Positions 48,775 through 60,781 of a stretch of DNA of 64,000 bases are shown here, piece after piece. The DNA lies in contig NC_084607.1 of the NCBI RefSeq assembly GCF_033807715.1, forward strand, positions 19,906,441 to 19,970,440. Reading direction: 5' to 3'. Position 1 is the stretch's first letter. The number at the start of each line of letters is the position of its first letter. Under the pieces are notes generated by a model, which saw only the letters and a program-made list of their open reading frames with translations, did no database searches and had not been told where the DNA came from. This DNA is from Cololabis saira (taxonomy: Eukaryota > Chordata > Actinopteri > Beloniformes > Belonidae). The position numbers and the translations under genes are program-made.

Positions 48775-49259
48775 TTAATCAGACCGATATCAAATTTTTA
48801 AAAGCTGTGTATACACCTTAGCCAGGCATTAGTCGAACCGAACTGAAGCTCTTGTGATCGAGCTATTAGTTCCAGATAATGAGGTCCTAATTCGAGTTAT
48901 TCAGACATGTATACGCAACCCACGCTTTCTTTTTTAAGTAGTAATGTAGGCTGGATGGTGTTAAATGCACTGAACACGTCTCTGTACAAATATTTAAGCC
49001 ATCGCTCCACACATAGCCAATGTTTAAAATTCTGCTGTCCTGTCACAATTAAATTCATAAACTGTCTACTTCCATTACACAAAAAGAAATCATACACGCT
49101 CACTGCCGCTGCATCTTTGTTTTCACCAGTACACCTGACGTACTGCATTTGATGTCAACAGCTAAAAACAAAAAAGCAAATCTGTTTTTGGCACACACAA
49201 AAAAAAAAAAAAAAATCAGAATTGAGCATTAAAACCTGCAGTGTGAATGTGGCCTTAGA

Positions 49260-51402
49260 GTCAAATGTGAGGCTAGCTACCCGAAAGTTAAAGCGTCAGG
49301 AAAAACTGGGTCATACAACAGGAAAACAATCCCAAACACGCAATCAACTCTTCAGCAAATTGACTGAAAAAGGAAAACAACAAACTACATTGCGCTAGCA
49401 AAGTCAAAGTCCAGCCATCAAGCTGACTGAAATACAGGATCTTAAGAAAGTTGTGTAAACCAATGTCAGCAACCTCCAAAAAACGGAACCAGTGTTATAA
49501 AGAAGAGTGAGCTAAAATTCCTTAAAAACTGTCTTTTTTTTTAGACAAGTTGACCCTTGACAAGAGGGTGTTAATAAACATCTTTAATAAACAGCAGCCT
49601 GACTAATAATGTGTGGTTAAAGATGCTTTGTGCTTTGTTAATTGACTCACTGTTCCAGATGGTCCCATATATCTGGAGGTCTTTCACTTTTTTCACTTTT
49701 ACTTTGAAATGTTTGACTTCCTACACTGTTGTCACCACATCTTCTGTAGTTACTGGTGACGCATTGTCAGAATGTATTATTTATCCAGATTGAATCCTCC
49801 CACACAGGTGACCCTCATACATTGGGAAACACTGCTGACATGCATCACATGGAGACAGAGGTGAGTCTGTGCCAGTCATACAAAGCTATCCATTCAAAAG
49901 ACTGCTGATGGCCTGAAGCCAGTTAAACTACAGAGTGCCCACCTCCTCTCAGACTTCATCACCTGTTTGTCTTGCATGAATCATCCTCATCTGTTTACCA
50001 CCAATTCCCCTTTAATCCTCTGTCCCCTTTCCAGTTGTGTCTTTACATTGGCAGCTCTTACTTTTAAACACCCCTTGCTTTTGACTTCTGCAAACACAGT
50101 TTGCACTCAGCTTGCCTTCTTTAGTCTTTGTAAGCCTATACTAATGTTCTCACCCAAACTCACTAGAGAGTTATAGGTGGATCAAAAAATGATCATCAAT
50201 CTCTGAAACATCAACTAAAAATGAAAAAAGTAAACTGAAGTTTAAAGACAAGATCTCCTCAAAACCCCTCCTTAATTTCTAAAATAAATCATCATAAATG
50301 CAGCATTTTTTTTCAGATTCCAGCTGTTTCTATGCATCACATTCTCAGTCAGACTGGGATGTGGGTGCTTAAAGACCATCCCAACACCCTTATTGAATTT
50401 ATATATTTCTGACAAATCATCATGCTCAAAATGTTTATGAGGAAAATTCAATTTATTTTCTAATACCTCGGGCCACGTGTGGCAAACAGAAGCTTAACAG
50501 GAGACAAAGGGTGAAAACTCTTCACAGTTGTCACCAGCAACCTCATTTTCTTTCCTCTTCACGCGTAATTTTTTAAATGGTGAGTCAATAGCTTTCAATC
50601 AAACATGTGATATGCATTTGTTCTCACTGGACAGTGTGTGGACAGGTTTTGGCATGTGAAAAACCTATATTTATCAGGTATTTACAAGAGATTACAAAGT
50701 GTTATGCAAATAATGAATCTGTCCGTTCACTGCAGATTTAAAAAAAAAAAAGAAAAAAAAGAAGGGTGTTTACACAAATCTACAAGCACTTTCTTTCTCT
50801 CTGTCAGCATCATGAAAAATGCCCCCGCAGCTTTCAAACAATAATACCGGGCATTGTAGCCTCTCAAGCAAGTGCTCCATCTGTATGAATGTGCTCCAGG
50901 CTGTCCCTTCCCTCAACTAACTGACAAATCAAACTCCACCATCCCACCCGGCCTCGTAGCCCCGGCCAAGGCACTGTGCACAAGAACTTTCGACACAAAA
51001 TCGAATTTGAGAAAGGGAAAGGGGAAAAAAAATAAAATAGAGCTCAAAAGCTGTGACATTCAAAGCAAAGAGGGAGGTGAAACACTTGAGAAACACTGTG
51101 GCTACAATGACCACCCACTCAGGTAGCAGATAAGCTGCAGTATTAAAGACATTAGCTTAAGAGAGAAAAGGAATGCATGAATATCATCAAGCATGCAAAA
51201 ATAGTGCCTGTGTATGTTTTGTATTTAAAACAGACTATGCAGACATATGTACTAATTGGACACATTTTAAAGAGGAAATGTCCAGACAAGATGAAGTGAC
51301 ACAAAGAGGAAAGTGATAAAGCTCCAAGGAAAATGTGCTACATTTAGTGTACTAAGCACAGCTCTTTAATTCATTGTGACAGTCATTGTCTTGTTCACTT
51401 AC
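49260..51402. other. MOSMO intron next to the internal exon, no gene seen
   Basis: No transposon or coding feature recognised; slightly A-rich near 50,740. Confidence 0.5.
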
Positions 51403-51615
51403 TGCCAGTAAAGGCGATCCAACGGGCGTATTTTGTGGCTTCTCTGCGCCAGTGTGATGCCACCAGAAGACCGCATGTGACTGTGAGGGATATGATGCCC
51501 ATGATGATGAAGAAAAGTGTGGTGACCCACTCGGGGGGCAGCCGTGGTGGAATACAAGTTCGGTCTCGTCCATGGATGGTCTGACATTGTCTGACTAGTC
51601 CAACTGTAAGGGCGC
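51403..51615 (-). CDS. mosmo: MOSMO internal coding exon (residues 36-106)
   Basis: The acceptor CTCCTTATAG ends at 51,616 and the donor GTAAGT begins at 51,402. The 213-bp exon is phase 1 in and phase 1 out, matching the last exon. It encodes an extracellular loop (ALTVGLVRQCQTIHGRDRTC, then IPPRLPPEWV) and transmembrane segment 2 (TTLFFIIMGIISLTVTCGLL), then HWRREATKYARWIAFTG. Two Cys in the loop could form the disulfide seen in claudin-like folds. The first exon (residues 1-35, with TM1) was not found between 51,616 and 64,000 and should lie to the right. Confidence 0.97.
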
Positions 51616-52655
51616 CTATAAGGAGAGGAGGAAAGCTAATTAGTTGACCTTTAATTCACCATTCAAAGAGCAGTAGCAAATACACTACTGGGGTTTGAAG
51701 CTGATCTGACAAGGGTTTAAACTCACTAACGTTTAAAACTTTAGAGCAATATTATCAACAAGAAGCAAATCACAATAAACTTAGAAGCAGCATAGATACA
51801 CGGATGCTAAAAATAATCTTTTTGTAGCAACCATACATTGTAATATAGTAAAAGCAAAAGTGAAACAAAGATTTATCATTTAAAAACCAATCACACCAAG
51901 GATTTTTACCTTGATCTCATACATTAAAAAGAAACAGTCTTCCATAAAGAGAAGCTGTCTGAACTGCCAAAAGACAGTGAATCAAGCAAGCTGAAAACAA
52001 CCTTGAGAGGGCATAAATTCCCTTCAGCTGTGCCCAGGCACAAACTGTTGCATGCATGGAGGGGTCCTGGGCACAGCACAACCTACTGTGAGAAGCAGTG
52101 GTCTGATCTCTCCCACACACGGCTGTTGTTTTTGCTATTGGGCCACTTAATTCTGCAGCAGCATGTAATGACTTATCCTTGACGATAAAACTTTCCATTG
52201 AGCATAATTTTTTGTGAAGCCCCGGCTTTTCTATGTGAACACTCGGTAAGTGATGAAAACTAACTACAGGTGCTGAAATAACATGTGCTAAGCATCTCAA
52301 ACAGTTATGATTTCAGTGAGTGTCTTAATAAACCATAATATTACAGCAATAATGAGGGAAGGGAGCATTTCAAATTAAAATGCCTTATATAGTCTCATGT
52401 TAGAACAGGCTGCCAATGTAATTTGTTCCATTCAAAAGAAACTTAATTAAAATGGGAAGTGGATTATCCTTTGATAATCCATGCAACAGAAAAACATTAG
52501 CATCTATTATCCACATACATTTTTCGAGCTGAGATAATGTAATTATATTAATTCTGCTCCAGATTGTAGAGTAAAGTTTAAGATGAAGTCCTTTTGGTGC
52601 TGACAGTGAATACATAGGATATAAATGTGCATAAGGTCAAGGTATTAAATTTCAC
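51616..52655. other. MOSMO upstream intron, no gene seen
   Basis: Searched on the minus strand for MOSMO exon 1 (residues 1-35) without success. Confidence 0.5.
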
Positions 52656-52659
52656 ATAT

Positions 52660-53005
52660 AAAGTTGTCCTATGGGCTTCATCGAGCCACAATCTTCAGCT
52701 CACACTAGAGCGGTTCTCAGCGGAGTATGAAGCTGCGCTCATGAGACACAGCTCCTCCAAAAATGACACCATGGTTAGTCAGGAAAGGCCCTCTGCGGGT
52801 TGGAAAAGAGATTTTAGTTTAAGGTGGGGTTTTAATCAGGAGTGAGTGAGGCTAGGAATCAACAGACCAATCAGTTTAGTGTCTGCAGTAATGCAGACTC
52901 TGTACCAGTCTGTTGTGAAGCGGAAACTGGACCAAAAGGCAGTGCTTTCCGTTAACAGGTCGGACTACGTTCCAACACTCACCTACGGTCACAAACTGAG
53001 GTTTT
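52660..53005 (+). mobile_element. RTE/Rex3-type LINE relic (RT thumb region)
   Basis: VVLWASSSHNLQLTLERFSA and EYEAALMRHSSSKNDTMV match the part of the RTE protein just after the catalytic motif. Near 52,890-53,000, shifted frames match SVV-KR and YVPTLTYGHKL. This part of the protein is absent from the fragment at 12,872-14,266, so the two pieces are complementary remnants of separate insertions. Confidence 0.75.
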
Positions 53006-53009
53006 GATT

Positions 53010-54260
53010 TAGGATTCTTTCAGTCACTAACCAGAGTACAGGACCTACTGCTACTTCAGGTGGACACTTCTGTCATAGTCAGTCATATGACAAGAAGTAG
53101 AAAATATGGTGATTTGCTTTGGTTAATAAACTATCCTTATTTTGTGTCAACATCTCACAGATTCTCAGTGAATGGGTCCCACTAATGTTCTGGAGACTTT
53201 TGATAAAATGAGTATTCCTGTCTTGGACCATGCAAATCCCATGTCAGTTTTTGATGTTTTCATGGGAGATGGTCTCTCTGGTTCCTCTGTAGAAGTTTAT
53301 AATAACTGAGCTCTACTCAAGTATTTGCCTTATCAGATAACTCCTTCTGCTGCTCATTTACCTAAAATAAGGCTAAAACTAAGTAACATGTCAAGTATCC
53401 AGGCAGTATGAAAACAATTTTTTTTAAGTCAACATTTAATTAAAAAAATTTGAGACAACATTACTTCTGAACAGTTTTCTTCTTCCCTTTTTTTTTTTGT
53501 TTATTGCAGCATATCTTTTCCCCACCGCCATATCTGAAACAACTGACAAGACTATGAATAGGATCCCCCACAAGTTTGGGAAAGTATTGAACACAAAAAA
53601 AGAAGAAAACAGTCACTGAAAAGGCAAGTCTTTGTGGACAATGTGGGGTGTTAGATGGGCGGACATGAGAATGAGACAAGTATGCAAGCTGGAATTTTGG
53701 AGGGTCAAGTGTCCCACTTTATCTGTCGGGTGCCAAAGTCTAAGCATTAATGTTCCTCAGCAATAACCTTTGTGTACAATGAATATGATGCTAAAGCAAT
53801 TTAACCTGAACAGAAGAGTGAAGCCTGTGTAACAGAAGTGTTCTTGTTGGGCGTGTGGGTGTGGAGGGCTGTGCAGGCCTTCCAGAGGAAATCCTGGCCC
53901 TTTTATAACTCCCAATGAAAGCACTGCTTTTACAAGCAAATACAACTCACCAAGCACACAAACAATGCCAGTTTTACAAAAAATAAAATAAATAAAAAAA
54001 ATAGCTTGGGAGTGAGGTTATGTATCAACAGCACAACTCAGGCCTTTACATGTGATACTACACAGAAATAATGACAGTTTTAATAGAAGGTAAGAAGTGA
54101 CTTAGATTTCTACCTTGATATTTTACTTTACGGACAGCCTTGAGTCATGTTCAAACCAGTTCCAACTGTGCAGGACACTTATACAACAATCATGAAAAGA
54201 AAGAGAAAAAAATAGAAGAAAACTAGCACTTTTAGAAGCTCATATCTTGCTCCACAACAC
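53010..54260. other. MOSMO intron, no gene seen
   Basis: Ordinary AT-rich intronic sequence. Confidence 0.45.
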
Positions 54261-54272
54261 ATTCATCTAGTC

Positions 54273-55035
54273 CAGTGATTCTTAACCATAGGGCCGCGGC
54301 CCACACTTGGGCCGCGAGCGCCATCTAGTGGGCCGTGAAAGAAAATCAGTTTTGTACATGTGGGCCGCGGGGGCCGCGGGACTGCATAGCAACTCCCGAC
54401 CAAATGAGGAGAAGAAGACCCTCAGCTAGCTCTAGGTGTAATAGTAAGAGAAATGGTGTGTATTTATAGAGAAAATCCTTCATTTTGCACAGAGTACGTT
54501 TAGATCCGCCAGGATCAGGGATCGATTACTTGGGTCTGCGCCCAGAGCGAGCGAGCGAGCGAGCGCGGCATGATCATTTATCCCGGCGCGTCCCCGCGGC
54601 CGGGGAGGTCGGTGCCGCTCGGGCTCATCAATGAGCACCTTCACATGCGCATGAGAACCTGACACCATCCAGCCCAGATTTAAGTTCTGGCAGGAGAAAT
54701 TAGAGCTCAGTTCTCTCACTGAACGACAGAAAGTGGGGACATAAGATTAAGGGGAAGAAATAAAAACTGCAAAACTGTTCAATTGTTAAGATGTGTTTAT
54801 ATCATTTATTATAAAAATGTGTTGAGACAATTAACAAAGAAAAGGGGAAATTCAAACTGCTGGTAAAGAAATAAAATAAGATAGCATTTGGAAAATAAAA
54901 TCAAATCTATTTTATTTTTAAGAGAAAAAAATATGTGTAATTGAAGTTACACATGTTAATGGGAAAATATGTACTTTTTTAATATAACAGTCAGATGCAG
55001 ATGTTGATACAACTATGAGGCTACTTGAATGTATG

Positions 55036-55102
<67 letters not shown>

Positions 55103-55256
55103 TATGATGTTCTGGACCTTCGCTTGAGTAAATTTTCTCTAAATGGACCTCTTAAAGTTGAATACCCCTGCTATACAGTGTTAATATTTAACGGGCCCCG
55201 GGCCACTCTGTACTGAAAAAATTGGGCCCCAAGGTCAGAAAGGTTAAGAACCCCTG
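54273..55256. mobile_element. Non-autonomous hAT element, 984 bp
   Basis: Perfect 8-bp duplications ATCTAGTC at 54,265-54,272 and 55,257-55,264. Ends CAGTGATTCTTAACC and (inverted) CAGGGGTTCTTAACC. GGGCCGCGG words repeat near the left end. Contains a GCGA repeat at 54,547-54,566 and an AT tract at 55,041-55,098. No transposase. Confidence 0.92.
55041..55098. repeat. (AT)n microsatellite inside the hAT element
   Basis: About 29 uninterrupted AT units. Confidence 0.9.
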
Positions 55257-55264
55257 ATCTAGTC

Positions 55265-56540
55265 GTCCCTGTACCTCAAAATTATATCACAACTTCAAAG
55301 AAAGTTCCATAAGACTGCTTTGAGAAAAAAGTCAGGACTGCACATCATACACAGATTCAAGATGAGTGCATTGTTAGCCACCACAAGAAGTGACATAATG
55401 AATAACTTTGAACAAGTAAAAAAGGACCAAGGTCGAGAGAGGCAGAAAACCAACGCATTGGTGTTGAGAACATTAGGAGCAAGTTTGATGGCTGTAGTTA
55501 ATGGCAGCAGTTTATGACCGTTTCCCCTGGATCCTCTGGTCTCCCGCTGTTTTACTGGCTCTCTGTGGAATTCCAGCCATACAGGAGGCAGTCACGCTAC
55601 ATGGACACAGGTAAACAATTTAACAAGCAGGAACACAAACCGCCAGCAGTGGTGCATTTCTGATGCCGGCTTTTCAATCTAGCCTCAGATGTTCGGCTTC
55701 ACATATTCTTACTAACAAACACATCCAATTAAACTATCATAAAAACTACAGTTTGTAAATTTCCTTTTAAATCATAACAACAACTGCAGTAAACAATATA
55801 AATGTCATGAAAAATAAACGTTTATGCCACCAACATCACAAAACATCATAAACTTCAAGGAACGTATTAACTTTACATGCTTGGTTTACTGTTATCTGGT
55901 GAGCCCAAATTGAGCTTTTGGTAAGACCCACCACTCAAACCCCGATGAGATAATGGTTGTCGAGTATCAGTCACACAGGGACCGGAACTCAGACATCTGT
56001 ATCTTTGGGCTCCATATATTCACTGGAATATCCTGAACTTTCATCTGTTGTATGGTGTTAAAAATGTGCAACGATGTAGCCGGGGTAATTTTACTTCTGA
56101 TTCCAATACAGAGCTAGCAATCTGGTTTGGGTTAAACTAACAAGTTAAGGCCAAGAAGATCAATGTTTACATTTAATCTAGGCAAATCAAAGTAATAATG
56201 CTAATAACTTGCTAAAGTTAATCGCCACTACCAATGTGAGTTTAGCTCAGATGATTCATAGTAACTTTGAATAAAGTGCTAGGTAGCTAGCAATATCATA
56301 CCTTCAGTTGTACTAGTAGCTATATAGCACGAGATTTAGAGTTATTAGGCGCAGTAGATCTAAAGATATGCCTTTCAACTTAAACTAATTAAAAGTAAGT
56401 TAATCTAATCTTACCCCGTGGTACATAAGCAGTGTTGATCCTTGATGTTGTTATCTGCAGTCATGCAACAGTAAAATGAGTCTAGGCCCATTCGCACTGC
56501 AATCTATAAACACTTGCCTCCAGCTGAATCTTATTACCAA
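55265..56540. other. MOSMO intron, no gene seen
   Basis: No feature recognised on either strand. Confidence 0.45.
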
Positions 56541-56546
56541 CCATAT

Positions 56547-57480
56547 CTAGTTTAAGATTTTGCACATATCCCTCAAGTCCCAGTTGAAAAGCTTCTCAAC
56601 CAAAGGTGGTCCTTTTGTGTCCAGAATTTTTTCTAAAACATCTTGGAACCATGTTTTCACACAGGCAGTCTGTTCTAAAACTGTAAACCCCATTAGCTTG
56701 TCTAAATTAGCAACAGTAACTAAGGGGGTGGGACTTGCCGCTAGATCATTTCCACCCACAGACTTTCCAACTCTGCCTCTATTTACACAAGGTAAATGTC
56801 GAGGCATTCTATAACAAATGTCATAATAAATGCACCTGTTGTAACGTCTTGAAAGTTATGTATTCCACTGGGATTTATTTTTCTAATTCGTCCACATCTT
56901 CTGTGTAAAGCTGTGAAAACAGACCGTATGTGCCATCCAGCATAAACCTAGTTTGCTTTATTTGCGATGTTTTCAACTGTATCACCGAACAACAGCTGTG
57001 AAAGCAATGCAAAAGCTGGGTCTGTCCTGTAGGTCCCGGGAGCTTCCCCTTACTCGTTACCCCTGAGCACCGCATATTTCTGGTCCACAAAATAGTATTT
57101 TATGTAGTGTAGCAGAGCTTGGAACAATACATCATTGGTGAGGTGGTGTATGTTGTTGTACATCACAAGAAGCCAATAGATGTATTGCAGCACAGTGTCT
57201 GGCTTAATTTTTTTATATTTGCAACAAAAGATTAAAACTCAAAAGTTTATTTTAGATATTGCGCCTTTTGCATTTCCACTTAGTTTTAAGATAAATTCTG
57301 ATCAAGTGGGCCAAGTTTGCTAAAGTGTGTCACTCATTGACACGTTGCTCAAACCATATCACACTGTAAACAAAATATGTGCTTCAGTTGAGAAGCAGAG
57401 ATTGATATGTTATGGCTCAAATTCACTGCTCTCTTGTCAGAATTGGTTCCAACTGTCATTATTCATTCTGGCATCCTCTC
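56547..57480 (-). pseudogene. Unrecognised coding relic of about 300 codons
   Basis: The minus strand keeps protein-like sequence far longer than chance would suggest. One frame runs from about 57,230 to 56,760 with only three stops (57,052-57,050, 56,950-56,948 and 56,785-56,783). Near 56,750 it passes by a frameshift into a clean frame ending at 56,547. Residue use (hydrophobic helices such as FALLSQLLFGDTVENIA, FIMTFVIECLD, and a final LVEKLFNWDLRDMCKIL) looks like a globular, helix-rich protein. No Cys-His knuckle, protease, RT or transposase signature is visible, and no TIRs or LTRs were found around it. It could be a non-retroviral viral fossil such as a nucleoprotein-like EVE of a fish RNA virus, or an unknown transposon protein; the identity is open. 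Confidence 0.5.
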
Positions 57481-57893
57481 TCCCTGTGACTTATCAACCG
57501 GGTGAAACAAGCATAAATGTCTGAGTTTATATGTTGTGTTTACAAAGAGTAACAACTATTCCTGAAGCATAACTGAAGAGATGAGTTACTGAGGATATGA
57601 AACCTGATACATATGAAACGGTAGAGTGAAAATTAAGTTCTGGAAATACTCTAACAGGGTTCAGCACTGCAAGCCCTGATCAGAAGATTTGAGAGATAAT
57701 CTCAATTGTACAACCTTTCCTTCAGGGCTGTATACAGGGATATGACATGCAGTGGAAATGGACGGAGTAGAGAAAAAGACATCCTCGAAAGCCATCCAAG
57801 TGCTGGATGAAGATTTTCATGATACAGCTACAACTGTGGTGTTAGAATCATCACTCAGTGAGTATTTATTATATTAGTATTTAGCAATATCAG

Positions 57894-59844
57894 GGGCCTT
57901 ATGTACTAAGAGTGCGGCGCACAAAAAACGTGCGTACGCCACTTTCAACGCTCACGGTCGGATGTACAAAGAATGACGTGAACGTAGAAAGCTGCGGTCC
58001 GGCACTCACACATTAAGGCTTTTGTACACACTTTTCTGAGGTTTTGTCCGTTGGCGACACTCACTGGTGATGCAGTGAAGTGCAGAATATGAGGAAACTT
58101 AACGTCAACAATAAGTTCACGACCACGTGAAGGACACGACAGTCCCGACATCACCAGATAAGTTACACAAGAGTGGAGCTGCAACAATCTCACAATCAAC
58201 CACATAATCTGAACAAGCAACTAAAGGAGCTCAACGATGGAACCAGCAAATCCTGATGGAGCTTTGGCTCCGTTAGAGGAACCTGCTGATGGCAGGATCA
58301 GGAGCGAGTCCTCAGGGACCAAACTGATCTGCTGGTCCAGGAGTAAGACTGGACCATCAGCTGGTTCAGGTACCAAGAGGATCCTCCTGGATCTCTGCCC
58401 TGAACTGGACCAGCTGCTCCGATTCAGACCAACATGATGCTTCAGCTGGAGCTGCTGACAGGTCGGACATCTGTCTGTCGTCATGACGACCGTATGGGAG
58501 GACTACTGGAGATAAAAGCCAGACCCTAAACATCCCATAACTGTGTCTGGACAGAAATACATTAAAATTAATTTTGAAGCAAAAACCGGTGTTGTGCCAA
58601 AAAGTGATTGTCTGCCAGAATCTTATTTCTTCTGATTTGTGGCCGCGGGAGCGCGCACAGCAGCCCGTTGAGCGAGAGCGCTAAACCGTCAGATTTCAGA
58701 TTATGAAGCTCAAGAATGAGATCAAATCATATTTAGGCAGAAACAACCTTTCATTAACTGTATTTGGCCTTCAATCAATATTTGGCAGGTGAAAAGACCC
58801 ATTTTCAGGGGAGAAATCAGATTCTGGGAGGCAATCACTCTTTGCCACGACACAGGAATCTAGACCGGTCGCTCCTCCTGCGGATGAAACACTCGAGTTA
58901 CAGCAATTTTGCTCTTTATTTCTCACGTTTGCACCTCGATAATCCCGTCGGCACAAGTTGTCTTTATTTCTGCAGCAGAGGAATCAGATCGTGATGCTTC
59001 ATGTTTTAAATATAAATGTATTTTGTTCACATTGTTATACTTATGAGAGAGGTGATCGCTGACATCCATAATGTGTAAGACTCAATAAACGTGTACATTG
59101 GTCTTAATCCGTTTAGTATATAATATGCATGACAATAAAGCAGAACGAGGAGCCGTTTTTCATCCACCAAAAATTCTGGTGTCGGTTCTTAAAATACAAA
59201 CAAGAAAAGCAGAGTGTAATGATGCACTAACGCTGCCCATAAACATTCACAAACCCGTACGATCATAATAAAACCACAACTCTTCACCGAACGCAACGCA
59301 AAGCAAAGAACACCATAATTTAGGTGTGAAACTGAATCCCAGAAGGGCCGGTGTCCTGCATGTTTTAGATGTTTCCCTGCTTTAACACACCTGATTCTAA
59401 TTAATCATCATCACCAACTTGTCATCAAAGTCTGGATAGTTCTGTTGATGACACTGTCACTTGTATCATGGTGCAATGAAGCAGGGAAACATCTAAAACC
59501 TGCAGGGACACCGGCCCTCGAGGACTGGAGTCCGACACCCAGCTCAGAGCCGATGTTTTCTTTTTTTATTAGTTTTACCTGTTTTTGCACATTTCTTGTT
59601 AGGATGAGCGGTTTTTAATGGATAATTATCTTCATATCATATTCAAACATATATTTGAGGGAGGAGACAAGGCGGAGTGTTGTGCTCCCGCATGTGCGCT
59701 CAAATCCACGCTGATTGGGATGTACAGAGAAACCTGCGTGGATTTGGGCGTACGCACAGCTTTGTACATGTGAATTTTTGCGGTCTTGTTAATTCCACGC
59801 ACGGATTCAAGTTGAAATCCACGCACTCTTAGTACATGAGGCCC
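57894..59844. mobile_element. Harbinger-type DNA element, 1,951 bp
   Basis: CAG duplications at 57,891-57,893 and 59,845-59,847. Ends GGGCCTTATGTACTAAGAGT and (inverted) GGGCCTCATGTACTAAGAGT continue to 23 bases with one mismatch. AATCCACGC and CGTACGC words recur in the right arm. The interior (58,220-58,500) has Pro/Ser-rich frames with no recognised nuclease or Myb domain, so it looks non-autonomous. A palindromic hAT MITE has landed at 59,341-59,541. Confidence 0.9.
59341..59541. mobile_element. Palindromic hAT MITE, left end trimmed
   Basis: GGCCGGTGTCCTGCATGTTT on the left pairs with AAACCTGCAGGGACACCGGC on the right, both continuing into TAGATGTTTCCCTGC. The right arm continues to CGAGGACTGGAGTCCGACAC, which the left arm lacks. 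Same family as 36,760-36,924. Confidence 0.8.
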
Positions 59845-59962
59845 CAGGACTCTACCAGTTACTCATCTTTCAGTCAGAAAGCATAAAAGTAGGTTTTGCT
59901 GAATGCATGACTGCTACTTAAACTGATGAGAAACAGAAACACACGCCTGATTTGTTGGTCAC

Positions 59963-60773
59963 TAGGGGTGGGCAAAAATATCGATATGGCAATATATCGC
60001 GATACTTTTCCAGCCGATTCAATATCGATATTCAGAATTTGATTATCGATTTTTATTTATTTATTTATTTATTTATTTTTTAAATATTTTTTATCCCTGA
60101 TTTTTTTCCCATTATATCACCCAGTGCTCCTACCTAAGTTACAGTCCTGGGCATTGCCACTCTCTACCAACCCTGGGAGGGCCCTGCACTGAGCTCAGGT
60201 TTTATTTCACGTTTTATTTCATTTTATAATTTATTTTTTATATAACACAATTGCCTGTCCTTAAAAAATGAAAAATAATGGACAGAGGTTTATTTATTTA
60301 TGGATTTATATCTACATACCTGTATACTGACTGATCACTGTGCCTGTCCTTGGTTTTAGTACCCATCTTTCTTGTGTTTATTATCATTTGCCACATAATT
60401 AAAGCAACCTCATACTAAATTTAATGTTAATTTCATATGATGTAAATAATACGAAAAACATATACAAATATGTTGTAACTTTAGCTTGTATAGTTATAAT
60501 AAAACATTGTTTTGACTCAGTTTGTCCCATGAATTGTCACTATAATCTGATGAACGTGCAACTCGGATTTTAAGATCCATCACTATCATCTGATGTACAT
60601 ATATACAACTTGGATTTTAAGATGTGTAATGCATTTTTACATTTTCCGGTGAACTATGTAGAATATAATAATCGGGATATCGCATAATCGGGATATCGCA
60701 ATGTGTATCGTATCGTGGCTCAAGTATCGTGATGCGTATCGTATCGTGAGGTCCTTCCCAATACCCACCCCTA
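59963..60773. mobile_element. Non-autonomous hAT element, 811 bp
   Basis: Perfect 8-bp duplications TTGGTCAC at 59,955-59,962 and 60,774-60,781. Ends TAGGGGTGGGCA and (inverted) TAGGGGTGGGTA. TATCGATA and GTATCGTATCGTG subterminal words; the interior is AT-rich and non-coding. Confidence 0.92.
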
Positions 60774-60781
60774 TTGGTCAC

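Larger units (their letters stand above)
47439..49255. mobile_element. Inverted ends of a DNA element enclosing other insertions
   Basis: Left AGGCTACGTTCACACTGCAG and right (inverted) AGGCCACATTCACACTGCAG differ at two positions. Between them lie the Rex1-like RT piece and a TTAA element. Whether both ends belong to one element, or to two solo copies, cannot be decided by eye. Confidence 0.5.

Noticed and set aside
52627..52845. Independent small gene of 72 residues
   Set aside because: Its sequence matches the RT thumb region of RTE-type LINEs and continues in shifted frames.
58221..58484. Repetitive Ser/Pro/Leu frames inside the Harbinger element
   Set aside because: Open on both strands with no nuclease or Myb motif; cannot be called a gene.
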